Shown here: positions 41,509 to 50,373 of the stretch, piece by piece
How the letters are laid out: every line of letters starts with the position of its first letter
How positions within the stretch are numbered: position 1 is the stretch's first letter
NCBI GenBank assembly: GCA_964371355.1
Contig: CAYJMG010000001.1
Span: 1-64,000, forward strand
DNA length: 64,000 nucleotides
Direction of reading: 5' to 3'
From: JACRBR01 sp964371355
GTDB lineage: Bacteria; Chloroflexota; Dehalococcoidia; DSTF01; JACRBR01
Notes under the pieces: generated by a model
What the model was told of the DNA's origin: nothing
The model's input: the letters and a program-made list of their open reading frames with translations, nothing else
Database searches by the model: none
Position numbers and translations under genes: made by a program

Positions 41509-42713
41509 GGCTCACCGCCCGTCAGCGGAAGGCGCGCGTGCACCCGGAAGCCGCCCTGCGGTCGTGGTCCGGCGCTGAGCTCGCCGCCGAAGAGACCGGC
41601 ACGCTCCTTCATGCCGATCAGGCCCCGCCCGCCCTGGTGGTTGCCACCATCTCGATCGGCGGAGGAGGCATGCCCATCGTCGATGATCTCGATTTCAAGC
41701 GAGTCCGATTCGTAGCGAATGCTGACCCCTGCGTGAGCGGGACCGGCATGCTTGAGGGCGTTGGTCAGCGCTTCCTGGATGATGCGGTAGGCCGAGAGAT
41801 CGACGCTGGACGGCAGCGCCACGGGCGTCCCGGCGACCTTCACCTCTACAGGCAGCCCAGCCTCCGATACGCGGGTTGCGAGGCCGTTGACATCGGCGAG
41901 ACCCGGCTGCGGGCTCAGGGCATCATCGGCAAGTTCCCTCTGGCTGAGCATTCCGAGCATGCGCTCGGTGTCGGTCAACGCCTGTCGCCCCGTCGACTCG
42001 ATGGAGGCCAGCGTGTCTTGCACGAGATCGGGTCTGGTGTCGAACGCGCGCTGGGCGCCGCCGGACTGGATGACGATCAGGTTGAGCGCGTGCCCTACGA
42101 TGTCGTGCAGTTCGCGGGCGATGCGCGCTCGCTCGTTGGCGACGGCCTCGCGGGCGCGCACCTCGCGCTCACGCTCCAGGAGGCTCGCCCGTTCCTCCAT
42201 GAGGCTGGTGTACTCGCGCCGGCCGCGCGCGTAGATGCCAAGGCCCCAGGCTACTGCGTAGGTAGAGCCCGTCGTCACTCCCTGCGTCATGCTCGGGTCG
42301 CCGCGATCGGTCGCGAAGTAGATGATGATGCCGGCGACGGTCACAACAGCGGCCAAGATCGCCCGGCGCGTATCGGTCAGCGAGGCAGCACTATAGAGGA
42401 TGACGAGCGCGGCGAACGTGCCGGGAGGCACTCCTTCGTACCCCAGCCCGATGTGCAGGGAGATGGCGCCGACGCTGACAACAAGCGAGGCCAGGGGCGC
42501 AACGGTGCGCGTGGCGATCGGCACCGTCTGGAGGAGGAGCAGGGCGATCGCAAGGAAATCGTCCTCGCGGTACACGCCCTCGCTGTCCACTCGCCCTGCG
42601 ACGGTCCACAGGGCTGCGACCGTGAAACCCAACGCAAGGAGCGCGTCGACCGCATGCGGGTTGACACCCCTCAAGCGTGCGATCACGTTCGCAGTCTCTG
42701 TTCTACGCGGCAC
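41505..42713 (-). CDS. NarL-family sensor histidine kinase
   Basis: 402 residues from GTG 42713 (GGGGG just upstream; an ATG at 42797 would add 28 Arg-rich residues that look noncoding). About five or six membrane helices in 20-165, then a coiled region, the HisKA_3 motif ERARIARELHDIVGHALNLIVIQ with the phospho-His, and an HATPase_c domain (YRIIQEALTNALKHA, IIDDG, GRGLIGMKERAGLFGG). No extracytoplasmic sensor domain is evident, so it may sense membrane state. Confidence 0.93.
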   Translation of the reverse strand: MPRRTETANVIARLRGVNPHAVDALLALGFTVAALWTVAGRVDSEGVYREDDFLAIALLLLQTVPIATRTVAPLASLVVSVGAISLHIGLGYEGVPPGTFAALVILYSAASLTDTRRAILAAVVTVAGIIIYFATDRGDPSMTQGVTTGSTYAVAWGLGIYARGRREYTSLMEERASLLEREREVRAREAVANERARIARELHDIVGHALNLIVIQSGGAQRAFDTRPDLVQDTLASIESTGRQALTDTERMLGMLSQRELADDALSPQPGLADVNGLATRVSEAGLPVEVKVAGTPVALPSSVDLSAYRIIQEALTNALKHAGPAHAGVSIRYESDSLEIEIIDDGHASSADRDGGNHQGGRGLIGMKERAGLFGGELSAGPRPQGGFRVHARLPLTGGEP

Positions 42714-42907
42714 GTCCCCCGTCCTGCTGCGGATATCGTACACGGCCCTGCGCCGGCGCCGGCATGCCCGTGAGGCACCAACCGCGCCGAGGGCCATCCA
42801 CTTCGGGGCGTATGCCCGGAACGCGACGGGCAGTCGACAATGCGGCTGCGAAGCGGGGCTTGTGACCGCGGGCCCCTCCGTATTGTGGCCCGCCCCGCTC
42901 GAACCGA

Positions 42908-42913
42908 TACGCT
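42908..42913 (+). promoter_or_regulatory. -10 element close to rel start codon
   Basis: TACGCT lies 8 nt before the rel ATG. TTGTGG at 42883-42888 is a weak -35 at 19-nt spacing. The intervening AGAGAGAG is a poor ribosome site, so the leader is very short or absent. Confidence 0.4.
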
Positions 42914-42921
42914 AGAGAGAG

Positions 42922-45165
42922 ATGACCACGCAGGTAGCCCGCACAGAGAAGCCAGACGCGCCCCCGCCGCCCAGCGTCCAGCCCTTGCTCGACCGCTGCG
43001 CCGGCTACCTCCCGCCCGAGAGCGTCGCGGCCATCCATGAGGCCTTCGACTACGCCGCCGAGGCCCACAAGTCGCAAAAGCGGCTGACCGGCGACCCCTA
43101 CATCGTCCACCCGCTCGACGCCGCCATGACCGTCGCCGGCCTCCAGATGGATCCCCCCACTATCATCGCCGCCCTGTTACACGACGTACAGGAAGACTGT
43201 GGCGTCCCCAACGAAGCAATCGCGAAACGCTTCGGCGCCGAGGTCGCCAAGCTCGTCGACGGCGCCACCAAGCTCGAGCGCATCCCCTGGCTCGCCCCCG
43301 GCGAGCGCCCCGGCGACCAGGCCATCCAGGCGGAAAGCCTGCGCAAGATGTTCATGGCCATGGCCGAGGACATCCGCGTCGTCATCATCAAGCTCGCCGA
43401 CCGTCTCCACAACATGCGCACCCTCGACGCCAAGCCGCCCGAGAAGCGCCTGCGCACCGCACACGAGACGATGGAGATCTACGCGCCGCTCGCCAACCGC
43501 CTTGGCATCTGGCAGCTCAAGTGGGAGCTCGAAGATCTCTCGTTCCGCTACCTCGACCCCGAACGCTACAAACAGGTCGCCAAGCTGCTCCAGACCAAGC
43601 GCGGCTCCCGCGAACGCTACGTCTCCCAGGTGGAGCGCATTCTCAGCGAGGAGTTGACACGCAACGGCATCGAAGCCGACGTGAAGGGCCGCGCCAAGCA
43701 CATCTACTCCATCGCCCAGAAGGCCGACCGTTACGCCGCCGAGCACAAGGGCTTCGACGAGATCTACGACCTCCTCGCTCTCCGCGTCATCGTGAACTCC
43801 GTCGGCGATTGCTACAACGCGCTCGGCGTCGTCCACGGCCTCTGGCACCCCATCCCCGGTCAGTTCGACGACTACATCGCCAGCCCGAAGGAAAGCCTGT
43901 ACCAGTCGCTGCACACCACTGTCATGGCGCTCGGCGCGCGCCCGCTCGAGGTGCAGATCCGCACCGTCGAAATGCACCAGCTTGCCGAGTACGGGGTCGC
44001 CGCACACTGGCGCTACAAGGAAGGCGGCCCCAGCAACAAGGACCAGCAGTACATGCAGCGCATGTCCTGGCTCCGCCAGCTCCTCGAGTGGCAGCGCGAC
44101 ATGTCCCAGGCGGAGGAGTTCGTCGAGTCCGTGAAGACCGACCTCTTCCGCGACCAGGTCTTCGTCTACACCCCCAAAGGCGAGATCAAGGAGATGCCCG
44201 CCGGCGCCACGCCAATCGACTTCGCCTACCGCGTCCACACAGAACTCGGCCATCGCACCATCGGCGCAAAGGCCAACGGCCGCCTCGTCCCGCTGAACTA
44301 TCAGCTCCAGAACGGCGATGTCGTGGAGATCCTTGCCTCCAAGGCATCACGCGGCCCCACACGCGACTGGCTCAACACCAACCTGGGCTACGCCCGCACC
44401 GCCCATACGCGGGAGAAGATCCGCCAGTGGTTCAAGAAGCAGGAGCGCGCCGAGAACATCGAACGTGGCCGCGAGATCATCGACAAGGAGCTGCGCCGCC
44501 TCAACCTCTCCCTCTCCGAGCACGGCGACGAGATCCTGCGCGTCTTCAAGTACGAGTCGCTCGACGACTTCCTCGCCGCCGTCGGCTACGGCGGCGTCAG
44601 CACGGCGCACTTCGCGACGCGCCTGTCACCGCTCATCCACAAGGACGACGAGCCTGCCCTCCCTGCCGTCGAAGGCCCCGCGCGCCGCGTCGAGACTCAC
44701 TCCGTGCAGGTACTGGGCACGGGCGACCTGCTCACCCAGATCGCACGCTGCTGCAACCCCGTGCCCGGCGACAAGATCATCGGCTACGTCACACGCAGCC
44801 GCGGCGTCAGCGTCCACCGCCATGACTGCTACAACATCCTCCACGAGGACGAGACCGCGCGCCTCGTAGACGTCGAGTGGGGCCGCGGCGGCGCGGCCAT
44901 GTACCCCGTGGCCGTCCACATCGAGGCCTGGGACCGCGTCGGCCTCCTCCGCGATCTCTCCACACTCGCCTCCGACGAGAAGGTCAACATGATGGGCGTC
45001 CGCACCGAGCACGACGACGATCGCACCACTCACGTCTACATCACGCTCGAGACCACCGGCGTCGAGCAGCTCAGCCGCCTCATGGCCAAGATGGAGTCCG
45101 TCCGCGGGATCATCTCCGTCAGCCGCCAGCTCGACGGCCACCGCCGCGCCACCGGTTCGTTGTAA
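42922..45165 (+). CDS. rel: Bifunctional (p)ppGpp synthetase/hydrolase
   Basis: Stringent-response enzyme. 747 residues: HD hydrolase domain with YIVHPLDAA (His63) and ALLHDVQEDCG (His87, Asp88, Glu91, Asp92), all intact; synthetase domain about 240-350 with YDLLALRVIV, PIPGQFDDYIASPK and YQSLHTTV; TGS domain about 405-465 (VFVYTPKGEIKEMPAGATPIDFAYRVH); and a C-terminal ACT domain (about 665-740). The single long Rel with a functional HD motif implies both activities. Starts 208 nt from the divergent kinase gene. Confidence 0.97.
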   Translation: MTTQVARTEKPDAPPPPSVQPLLDRCAGYLPPESVAAIHEAFDYAAEAHKSQKRLTGDPYIVHPLDAAMTVAGLQMDPPTIIAALLHDVQEDCGVPNEAIAKRFGAEVAKLVDGATKLERIPWLAPGERPGDQAIQAESLRKMFMAMAEDIRVVIIKLADRLHNMRTLDAKPPEKRLRTAHETMEIYAPLANRLGIWQLKWELEDLSFRYLDPERYKQVAKLLQTKRGSRERYVSQVERILSEELTRNGIEADVKGRAKHIYSIAQKADRYAAEHKGFDEIYDLLALRVIVNSVGDCYNALGVVHGLWHPIPGQFDDYIASPKESLYQSLHTTVMALGARPLEVQIRTVEMHQLAEYGVAAHWRYKEGGPSNKDQQYMQRMSWLRQLLEWQRDMSQAEEFVESVKTDLFRDQVFVYTPKGEIKEMPAGATPIDFAYRVHTELGHRTIGAKANGRLVPLNYQLQNGDVVEILASKASRGPTRDWLNTNLGYARTAHTREKIRQWFKKQERAENIERGREIIDKELRRLNLSLSEHGDEILRVFKYESLDDFLAAVGYGGVSTAHFATRLSPLIHKDDEPALPAVEGPARRVETHSVQVLGTGDLLTQIARCCNPVPGDKIIGYVTRSRGVSVHRHDCYNILHEDETARLVDVEWGRGGAAMYPVAVHIEAWDRVGLLRDLSTLASDEKVNMMGVRTEHDDDRTTHVYITLETTGVEQLSRLMAKMESVRGIISVSRQLDGHRRATGSL

Positions 45166-45848
45166 TGCGGCTCGCCAAGCAGCACCTCGACCTCGGCCTC
45201 TTCACAACCAACGAGCAGCCGATGCTTGACTTCTGGCAGCAGACCATCGGCCTCCGGTTCGAGGAAACACTGCCCCTGGGCGGCGGCGTGCGCCAGCACC
45301 GCCACGCCATGAACGGCAGCGTCCTCAAGCTCAACGCCGCCCGCGATCCAATGAATCACGCCCCGGCCAGCGGCTACCGCGAACTCCTCATCGCCCGCGA
45401 AGGCATCACCGCACCCGAGGCGTTCGTGGATCCCGACGGCAACCGCGTCACGCTCGTCCCGCCCGGCCACGACGGGATCGCCGGCATCGCCGTGCGCCTG
45501 GCTGTCCGCGACGCCGCCGCCCACGCCCGCTTCTACCGGGACGCGATGCAGATGGATCCGGCCGGGGACGCAGCGTTCCGCTGCGGCGACTTGCTCCTGT
45601 TCGTCCAGCACGATCCATCGGCCGTACGCACTGAGCCAATGCGCGCCCCGGGGTACCGCTACCTCACGGTCCAGGTCTGGGATGTGGACGCGGACCACGC
45701 CGGCATCGTCGCCCGCGGCGGCGACGAGGGGCGCCCGCCCACTACCCTTGGCATGACCGCGCGTGTCTCTTTCGTCCGCGACCCCGATGGCAACTGGATC
45801 GAGGTCTCGCAGCGCGCTTCGCTCACCGGCCCGCTGCCTGCGTCCTGA
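45165..45848 (+). CDS. VOC (glyoxalase/dioxygenase) family protein
   Basis: 227 residues made of two VOC modules. First: KQHLDLGLFTTNEQPMLDFWQQTIGLRFEE; second: IAVRLAVRDAAAHARFYRDAMQM, and VSFVRDPDGNWIEVSQR with the terminal metal-ligand Glu. Both FVDPDGN and VRDPDGN strands are present. Reaction unknown. The ATG overlaps the last base of the rel stop (TAATG), so translation is coupled. Confidence 0.88.
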   Translation: MRLAKQHLDLGLFTTNEQPMLDFWQQTIGLRFEETLPLGGGVRQHRHAMNGSVLKLNAARDPMNHAPASGYRELLIAREGITAPEAFVDPDGNRVTLVPPGHDGIAGIAVRLAVRDAAAHARFYRDAMQMDPAGDAAFRCGDLLLFVQHDPSAVRTEPMRAPGYRYLTVQVWDVDADHAGIVARGGDEGRPPTTLGMTARVSFVRDPDGNWIEVSQRASLTGPLPAS

Positions 45849-45851
45849 CGG

Positions 45852-46022
45852 TCAGTGGTCGGGCCAGTACGCATCCGAGATGAGCGTCGCCAGCCGCAAG
45901 ACGCCCGCGATCGCCAGCCCGCCGGCCAGCCACGCCGCCAGCTCATCCTGCCCATACCACGCCGCCGCACCGAACCCCGCCGTGAGGAACAGGGCCGCGC
46001 CAACAACAAGATCACTCAGCAT
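45852..46022 (-). CDS. Small two-helix membrane protein (56 aa)
   Basis: A 56-residue product starting MLSDLVVGAALFLTAGFGAA, with a second hydrophobic segment LAAWLAGGLAIAGVLRLATLI and a polar C terminus SDAYWPDH. Its ATG lies inside the 3' end of the hexapeptide acyltransferase gene (11-nt overlap), so it should be translated by coupling. It ends 3 nt from the stop of the convergent VOC gene. No family recognised; composition and overlap favour a real gene. Confidence 0.6.
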   Translation of the reverse strand: MLSDLVVGAALFLTAGFGAAAWYGQDELAAWLAGGLAIAGVLRLATLISDAYWPDH

Positions 46023-46677
46023 CGACGATGCCTGCCTGGCCGCCTGGCTGCCCCTGCTCCATCATCAGCCGCATCCGCTCCAGCGCCGCCGGCAGCTCGT
46101 CGCCCACCGGCCCCTGCCGCACCACCTTCGCCGGCACCCCGACGGCCGTCGCCGCCTCCGGCACGTCGCGGATCACCACCGCGCCCGCACCCAACACTGC
46201 CCGCTCGCCGATCGTGATCGCGCCCAGCACCTTCACGCCCGTCCCCACCCGCGTGTACGCCCCGATGGTCGGCCCCCGCGTCCCCATGTCGTCGCTGAAG
46301 AAGCTGCCGCGCAGCCCGATCCCGCTGTGCACGCCGATCACGCAGTAGTCCCCGATCGTTGTCTCGCCGTGGATGTGCGCATCCCCGTGCGGAAAGTACA
46401 CCCCCACCCCCAATGTCACCTGCCGCGAGATGTGCGTCCCGTGCACGATCTCCATGGTCCGCTCGCACAGCGCCGGTAGGAACCCCGTCGGGCGCCGCAA
46501 CGCCCACCCGCGCAGCCGGTACAGGATCATGATCCCGGCCGCGTGGTGATTGCGCCTGTACCGCCACCACCATGCACCGGGCCCATGACCCGCCGGCACC
46601 CACCCCGGCCCGATCGCCATGCGGTCGTGCGCCAGCAGGTCGTCCCGTATGCTCGCGATCAGTCCGGGCTTGCTCAT
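46012..46677 (-). CDS. Hexapeptide-repeat acyltransferase, serine acetyltransferase-like
   Basis: 221 residues. A helical N-terminal part (DDLLAHDRMAIG) precedes left-handed beta-helix turns: VHGTHISRQVTLGVGVYFPHGDAHIHGETTIGDYCVIG, IGAYTRVGTGVKVLGAITIGERAVLGAGAVVIRDVP, ending AVGVPAKVV, the typical CysE-like close. The catalytic His is in HGDAHIHG. It may acetylate serine or a sugar; no cysK is adjacent to decide. A 56-residue membrane protein overlaps its 3' end. Confidence 0.85.
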   Translation of the reverse strand: MSKPGLIASIRDDLLAHDRMAIGPGWVPAGHGPGAWWWRYRRNHHAAGIMILYRLRGWALRRPTGFLPALCERTMEIVHGTHISRQVTLGVGVYFPHGDAHIHGETTIGDYCVIGVHSGIGLRGSFFSDDMGTRGPTIGAYTRVGTGVKVLGAITIGERAVLGAGAVVIRDVPEAATAVGVPAKVVRQGPVGDELPAALERMRLMMEQGQPGGQAGIVDAE

Positions 46678-46740
46678 TGAACGGATTTAACCACGCGCCG
46701 CCGCATGAGGCACGCGCGCGGGCCTCCGCGGACTGCCTGA

Positions 46741-46746
46741 TACAAT
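46741..46746 (+). promoter_or_regulatory. -10 element abutting Eis-like gene
   Basis: TACAAT lies 8 nt before the ATG at 46755 with no Shine-Dalgarno sequence, implying a leaderless message. The -35 region is GC-rich and unrecognisable. Confidence 0.5.
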
Positions 46747-46754
46747 CTCCGGCG

Positions 46755-47978
46755 ATGTCGATTGAAGTCCGACGCCTGAAGGACGACGCCGAGTTCGAAG
46801 CGTACCTGCACGCGGCGATCTACGCGTTCAACTCCGCGCGCGATGGCACCCAGCTCGAACGTTATCACCAGCTCTACGACCGCGAATGGTGCCTCGGCGC
46901 CTTCGACGGCGGCCAGCTCGTCGCCGGCCTCGCGATCGTCCCCTTCGAGCAGCACATGCTCGGCGCCCGCATTCCACTCGGCGGCATCGCGACCGTCGCC
47001 AGCCTGCCCGAGCGCCGTCGCGGCGGCTACGTCGGGGCGCTGCTGCGCCAGGCCCTCGTCGAGATGCGCGACGCTGGACAGCCGCTCTCGGGGCTTTACA
47101 CCCCGCACTTCTCCCTCTATCGACGCTTCGGCTGGGAGATCGCCAACCGGATGACCAGCTACGCCTTCGGGCCGAAGACGATATGCACGCGCATCCCTCG
47201 CCCCGAGGGCTCCTTCCGCCGCATCGCGCCCGACGACTGGCGCGAACTCGCGTCCCTGCGCGAACCGTTCGCGGCCACTCGCAACGGCGCGATGGTCCGT
47301 ACGGAACAACGCTGGCGCGCGCACGTCTTCAGCGAGTACCTGCGCGGCAGCCACGATGTCGTTATCTGGTCGAATGCGGCCGGCGAGCCGCGTGGCTACG
47401 CTGCCTATGTACAGCAGCATCGCTCGACAGGCGACCCATTCGGCGAGACCGTCCTCCGCGTCATCGACTGGGTCGCGTTCGACGGCGACGCCTACTCCGC
47501 GCTCCTCAACTATCTCATGAGTCACGACCTCGCGGATCGCATCATCCTCGTCGTCAGCGAAGATGAGCCTGTGCTCGCCGCCTTCGACGAGCCGGTGCAC
47601 GTCAAGCAGCCGCCCGGCGCCTGGACCGGCATGCTCCTTCGCCTCGTCGACCTCCCACTCGCCATCGAGGCCCGCCCCGCCTCCGCCGATACCTCCGGCC
47701 TTGAAGTCACCATCGCCGTCACAGATGTTGCAGCTCCCTGGAACGCCGGCACCTGGCGCATAGTCTGCGGCGAGGGGCGCATGGCCGCCGAGCGCACGTC
47801 GTCAACTCCCGAGCTTGAGACGGATGCCACCGCGCTCGCCCCCATCTACAATGGCTTCACGCATCCAGCCGAGGCCGCGCGCGTGGGGCAGCTCGTTGTG
47901 CACGAGCCGCGCGCGCTGGAACGCATGGCCCGCATGTTCGCCACGCCGTTCCGGCCCTTCTGCCCGGATGACTTCTAG
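46755..47978 (+). CDS. Eis-like GNAT acetyltransferase with SCP2-type C-terminal domain
   Basis: 407 residues in the Eis architecture: N-terminal GNAT domain (1-150) with GGIATVASLPERRRGGYVGALLRQALVEMRDAG (acetyl-CoA loop), a second GNAT-like region, and a C-terminal SCP2-like domain (about 300-407). The C-terminal carboxylate (PFCPDDF) may act as general acid as in Eis. Substrates could be amines of peptides or aminoglycosides; not determinable here. ATG 46755 is chosen for the adjacent -10; upstream open frame is noise. Confidence 0.88.
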   Translation: MSIEVRRLKDDAEFEAYLHAAIYAFNSARDGTQLERYHQLYDREWCLGAFDGGQLVAGLAIVPFEQHMLGARIPLGGIATVASLPERRRGGYVGALLRQALVEMRDAGQPLSGLYTPHFSLYRRFGWEIANRMTSYAFGPKTICTRIPRPEGSFRRIAPDDWRELASLREPFAATRNGAMVRTEQRWRAHVFSEYLRGSHDVVIWSNAAGEPRGYAAYVQQHRSTGDPFGETVLRVIDWVAFDGDAYSALLNYLMSHDLADRIILVVSEDEPVLAAFDEPVHVKQPPGAWTGMLLRLVDLPLAIEARPASADTSGLEVTIAVTDVAAPWNAGTWRIVCGEGRMAAERTSSTPELETDATALAPIYNGFTHPAEAARVGQLVVHEPRALERMARMFATPFRPFCPDDF

Positions 47979-48002
47979 ACGGTGTCCAGAAACGAGGAGA
48001 CG

Positions 48003-48692
48003 ATGCGGTTGAGGTTCCTGTTTGTGCTCGTTGCCACAGCCGTCGTTTTGCCCCTGGCGACCCTCGCCTGCAAGGATGGCGGCGATGGCGGCGGCGCCGA
48101 CACGAAGACGGCGGTTGCCGTCTCGCCTACCTCCGACACGTTCGACTACAACAAGCTCACTGCCATCGTGCTCCGCCCCGAAGATGTTCCCGTCGATCTC
48201 CCGGGGCTCGCTGGCACGTTCAATGCCGGCGCCGCGAACGGCGTTTCGTTCACGACCTGGTACGGCACCGAGTCTCTTCAGCTCCAGTCCACCGTCGGCC
48301 GCTACAGCGACCCCATCAGCCGCGAGGAATCCTTCGACCACATCCGGCGTGGTATCGCCGCCCTCACGCAGTACGAGCGCAACTACGATCTCGCCGGCGC
48401 CGACCTCGCCTTCATCTACCGCTCCTCCGACTTGCCCATCACGTCGATCCTCGTCTTCCAGGGCGACTTCTTCATCCTCGTGACCCTACAGTCCAACGAT
48501 GAGACGCGGACCGCCGATGCCTACGATGAGGAGGCGCTGGGCGGATACGCGAAGATCGTCTTCGACCGTCTGCTGGGCCTCATCGCCGACCCGGAATCCA
48601 TAACTCCCATCGTGGGCGCTGCCCAGTTCCAATCACCAGTCCCTGCCGCCGACACTCCGACACGAGCAGCCACAGGTACGCCCGAGAGCTGA
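48003..48692 (+). CDS. Lipoprotein, hypothetical
   Basis: 229 residues. Lipoprotein signal MRLRFLFVLVATAVVLPL followed by ATLAC with Cys23 as lipid site, then a Gly/Asp linker. The remaining domain (YNKLTAIVLRPEDVPVDLPGL, SVGRYSDPISR-like VGRYSDPISREESFDHIRRG, SILVFQGDFFILVTLQS) is unassigned; it ends with a Thr/Pro/Ala tail. ATG 48003 has GAGGAGA just upstream; it follows the Eis-like gene by 24 nt. Confidence 0.78.
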   Translation: MRLRFLFVLVATAVVLPLATLACKDGGDGGGADTKTAVAVSPTSDTFDYNKLTAIVLRPEDVPVDLPGLAGTFNAGAANGVSFTTWYGTESLQLQSTVGRYSDPISREESFDHIRRGIAALTQYERNYDLAGADLAFIYRSSDLPITSILVFQGDFFILVTLQSNDETRTADAYDEEALGGYAKIVFDRLLGLIADPESITPIVGAAQFQSPVPAADTPTRAATGTPES

Positions 48693-48708
48693 CGCCGAAC
48701 ACCGCCCC

Positions 48709-50247
48709 CTACCCAGCAACCCGTTGCCGGTACTGCACCGCCTCGGCCAGGTGGTGCGACTGGATCGTCTCCGACGGTTCCATATCCGCGATCGTGCGGG
48801 CCAGCTTCAGGATCCGGTGGAACGCCCGCGCCGAGAGCGCCAACTGGGCCATCGCCAGCCGCAACAGCGACTGGGCCTGCTCGTCCATCCGCGCCTGGCA
48901 ATGCTCCCGCACCTCCGTCGCCGACATCTCGGCGTTGCACACCAGCCCAGTACCCTCCAGCCGCGCGATCTGCCGCCTCCGCGCATCCTCCACGCGTTCC
49001 CGCACTGTCTCCGACGGCTCGCCGCCTCCCTCTCCCGCCAGCTTCTCGTACTCCACGCGCGGCACTTCGACGAAGATATCGATCCGGTCCAGCAGTGGCC
49101 CGGAGACCCGCTTCTGGTACCGCGTTATCGTCGATCCCGAGCACGAGCACTCGTGCGTAGGGTCGCTCGCGAACCCACATGGGCACGGATTCGCAGCCGC
49201 CACCAGCATGAAGTTCGCCGGGTACGTGATCGTGCCCTGTGCGCGCGAGATCGTGACGCAGCGGTCCTCCAGCGGCTGCCGCATCACCTCCAGCGTCTGC
49301 TGTCCGAACTCCGGCAGCTCGTCGAGGAACAACACGCCCCGGTGACTCAGCGTGATCTCTCCCGGCCGGGGATTGCGCCCTCCACCGACGAGGCCCGGCT
49401 GGCTGATCGTGTGGTGCGGCGCCCGGAACGGCCTCTGGCTGATCAGGGGTGTGTCCGGCGGCAGCAGTCCCGCCACGGAGTAGATCTTCGTCACCTCCAG
49501 CATCTCGTCCGGTGTCATGCTGGGCAGGATCGACGGAAGCGCCCGCGCCAGCAGCGTTTTCCCGCTGCCCGGCGGCCCGCTCATCATCACGTTGTGCCCG
49601 CCCGCGGCCGCCACCTCCAGCGCCCGCTTCACGTGCTCCTGCCCCTTGATCTCGCTGAAGTCCACACCATGCCACACCGCCCGCGCCGTACTCGACGCAC
49701 AAGGACGCCGCGTCGCCGTCGGCAAGAGTGGCTCCTCGCCTGCGAGGTGGTGCAGCAGCGTTGCGACCGCGTCGACGCCGTAGATCGTCATGCCCGGTAC
49801 GAGCGCCGCCTCCGCCGCGTCCGTCGCCGGCACGTACGCCGTCCTGATGCCCCGGTCGCGCGCCAGCGACACCATTGGCAGCACGCCTTGCGTGTGCCGC
49901 ACGCTGCCGTCCAGCGACAGCTCCCCCAGGAACACGCACCCCTCGACGTCTGCCACCACTCGCCCGCCCGCCACCATGATCCCGACGGCGATCGGAAGGT
50001 CGTACGTCGGCCCCTCCTTGCGCAGGTCCGCCGGCGCCAGGTTCACGATGATCCGTCCGTTCGGGAACAGGAACCCACTGTTCTTGATCGCCGACTCGAC
50101 GCGGTCCTTCGCCTCTTTGACGGCCGTATCCGGCAATCCCACCAGCGCCAGGCTGTTCAGCCCCCGGCGCGAGACGTCGACCTCGCACTCGACGATCTCG
50201 CCCTCGAGTCCCACGATCGCGCACGACAGTACTTTTGCAAGCGGCAT
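48709..50247 (-). CDS. comM: ComM-family AAA+ ATPase (Mg-chelatase-like)
   Basis: 512 residues. N-terminal ChlI/S5-like domain (LNSLALVGLPDTAVKEAKDRV, NLAPADLRKEG), a central AAA+ domain with Walker A GPPGSGKTLLARALP and Walker B GVLFLDELPEF, a zinc-like CPCGFASDPTHECSC insertion, and a C-terminal helical domain. ComM promotes branch migration in natural transformation of some bacteria. Its promoter carries a near-perfect LexA box, so it is probably induced by DNA damage. Confidence 0.93.
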   Translation of the reverse strand: MPLAKVLSCAIVGLEGEIVECEVDVSRRGLNSLALVGLPDTAVKEAKDRVESAIKNSGFLFPNGRIIVNLAPADLRKEGPTYDLPIAVGIMVAGGRVVADVEGCVFLGELSLDGSVRHTQGVLPMVSLARDRGIRTAYVPATDAAEAALVPGMTIYGVDAVATLLHHLAGEEPLLPTATRRPCASSTARAVWHGVDFSEIKGQEHVKRALEVAAAGGHNVMMSGPPGSGKTLLARALPSILPSMTPDEMLEVTKIYSVAGLLPPDTPLISQRPFRAPHHTISQPGLVGGGRNPRPGEITLSHRGVLFLDELPEFGQQTLEVMRQPLEDRCVTISRAQGTITYPANFMLVAAANPCPCGFASDPTHECSCSGSTITRYQKRVSGPLLDRIDIFVEVPRVEYEKLAGEGGGEPSETVRERVEDARRRQIARLEGTGLVCNAEMSATEVREHCQARMDEQAQSLLRLAMAQLALSARAFHRILKLARTIADMEPSETIQSHHLAEAVQYRQRVAG

Positions 50248-50253
50248 GCGACG

Positions 50254-50282
50254 ACTATCTCATGCAGAACGCTTGTTCGCAA
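50254..50282 (-). promoter_or_regulatory. comM promoter
   Basis: On the minus strand TTGCGA (-35, 50282-50277) and GATAGT (-10, 50259-50254, preceded by TGA) are 17 nt apart. The -10 ends 6 nt before the comM ATG, so the message should be leaderless. Confidence 0.6.
50266..50279 (-). promoter_or_regulatory. LexA (SOS) box of comM
   Basis: CGAACAAGCGTTCT on the minus strand matches the Gram-positive-type LexA consensus CGAACRNRYGTTYC at 13 of 14 positions. It overlaps the -35 and spacer of the comM promoter, where LexA binding would block RNA polymerase. Confidence 0.75.
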
Positions 50283-50373
50283 GCCATTTATGTCTACTTC
50301 TCCGGGCTGGTTGCCCCTCCGCCGCCTGCTCCCGATACTCGCACGAAAGCGCAGCCTGTGAGGGGAGCCCCCG

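Noticed and set aside
43177..44253. 358-codon open frame antisense to rel
   Set aside because: Acidic, Val/Gly/Asp-rich translation typical of a GC-rich shadow frame; rel on the other strand is a full-length conserved gene.
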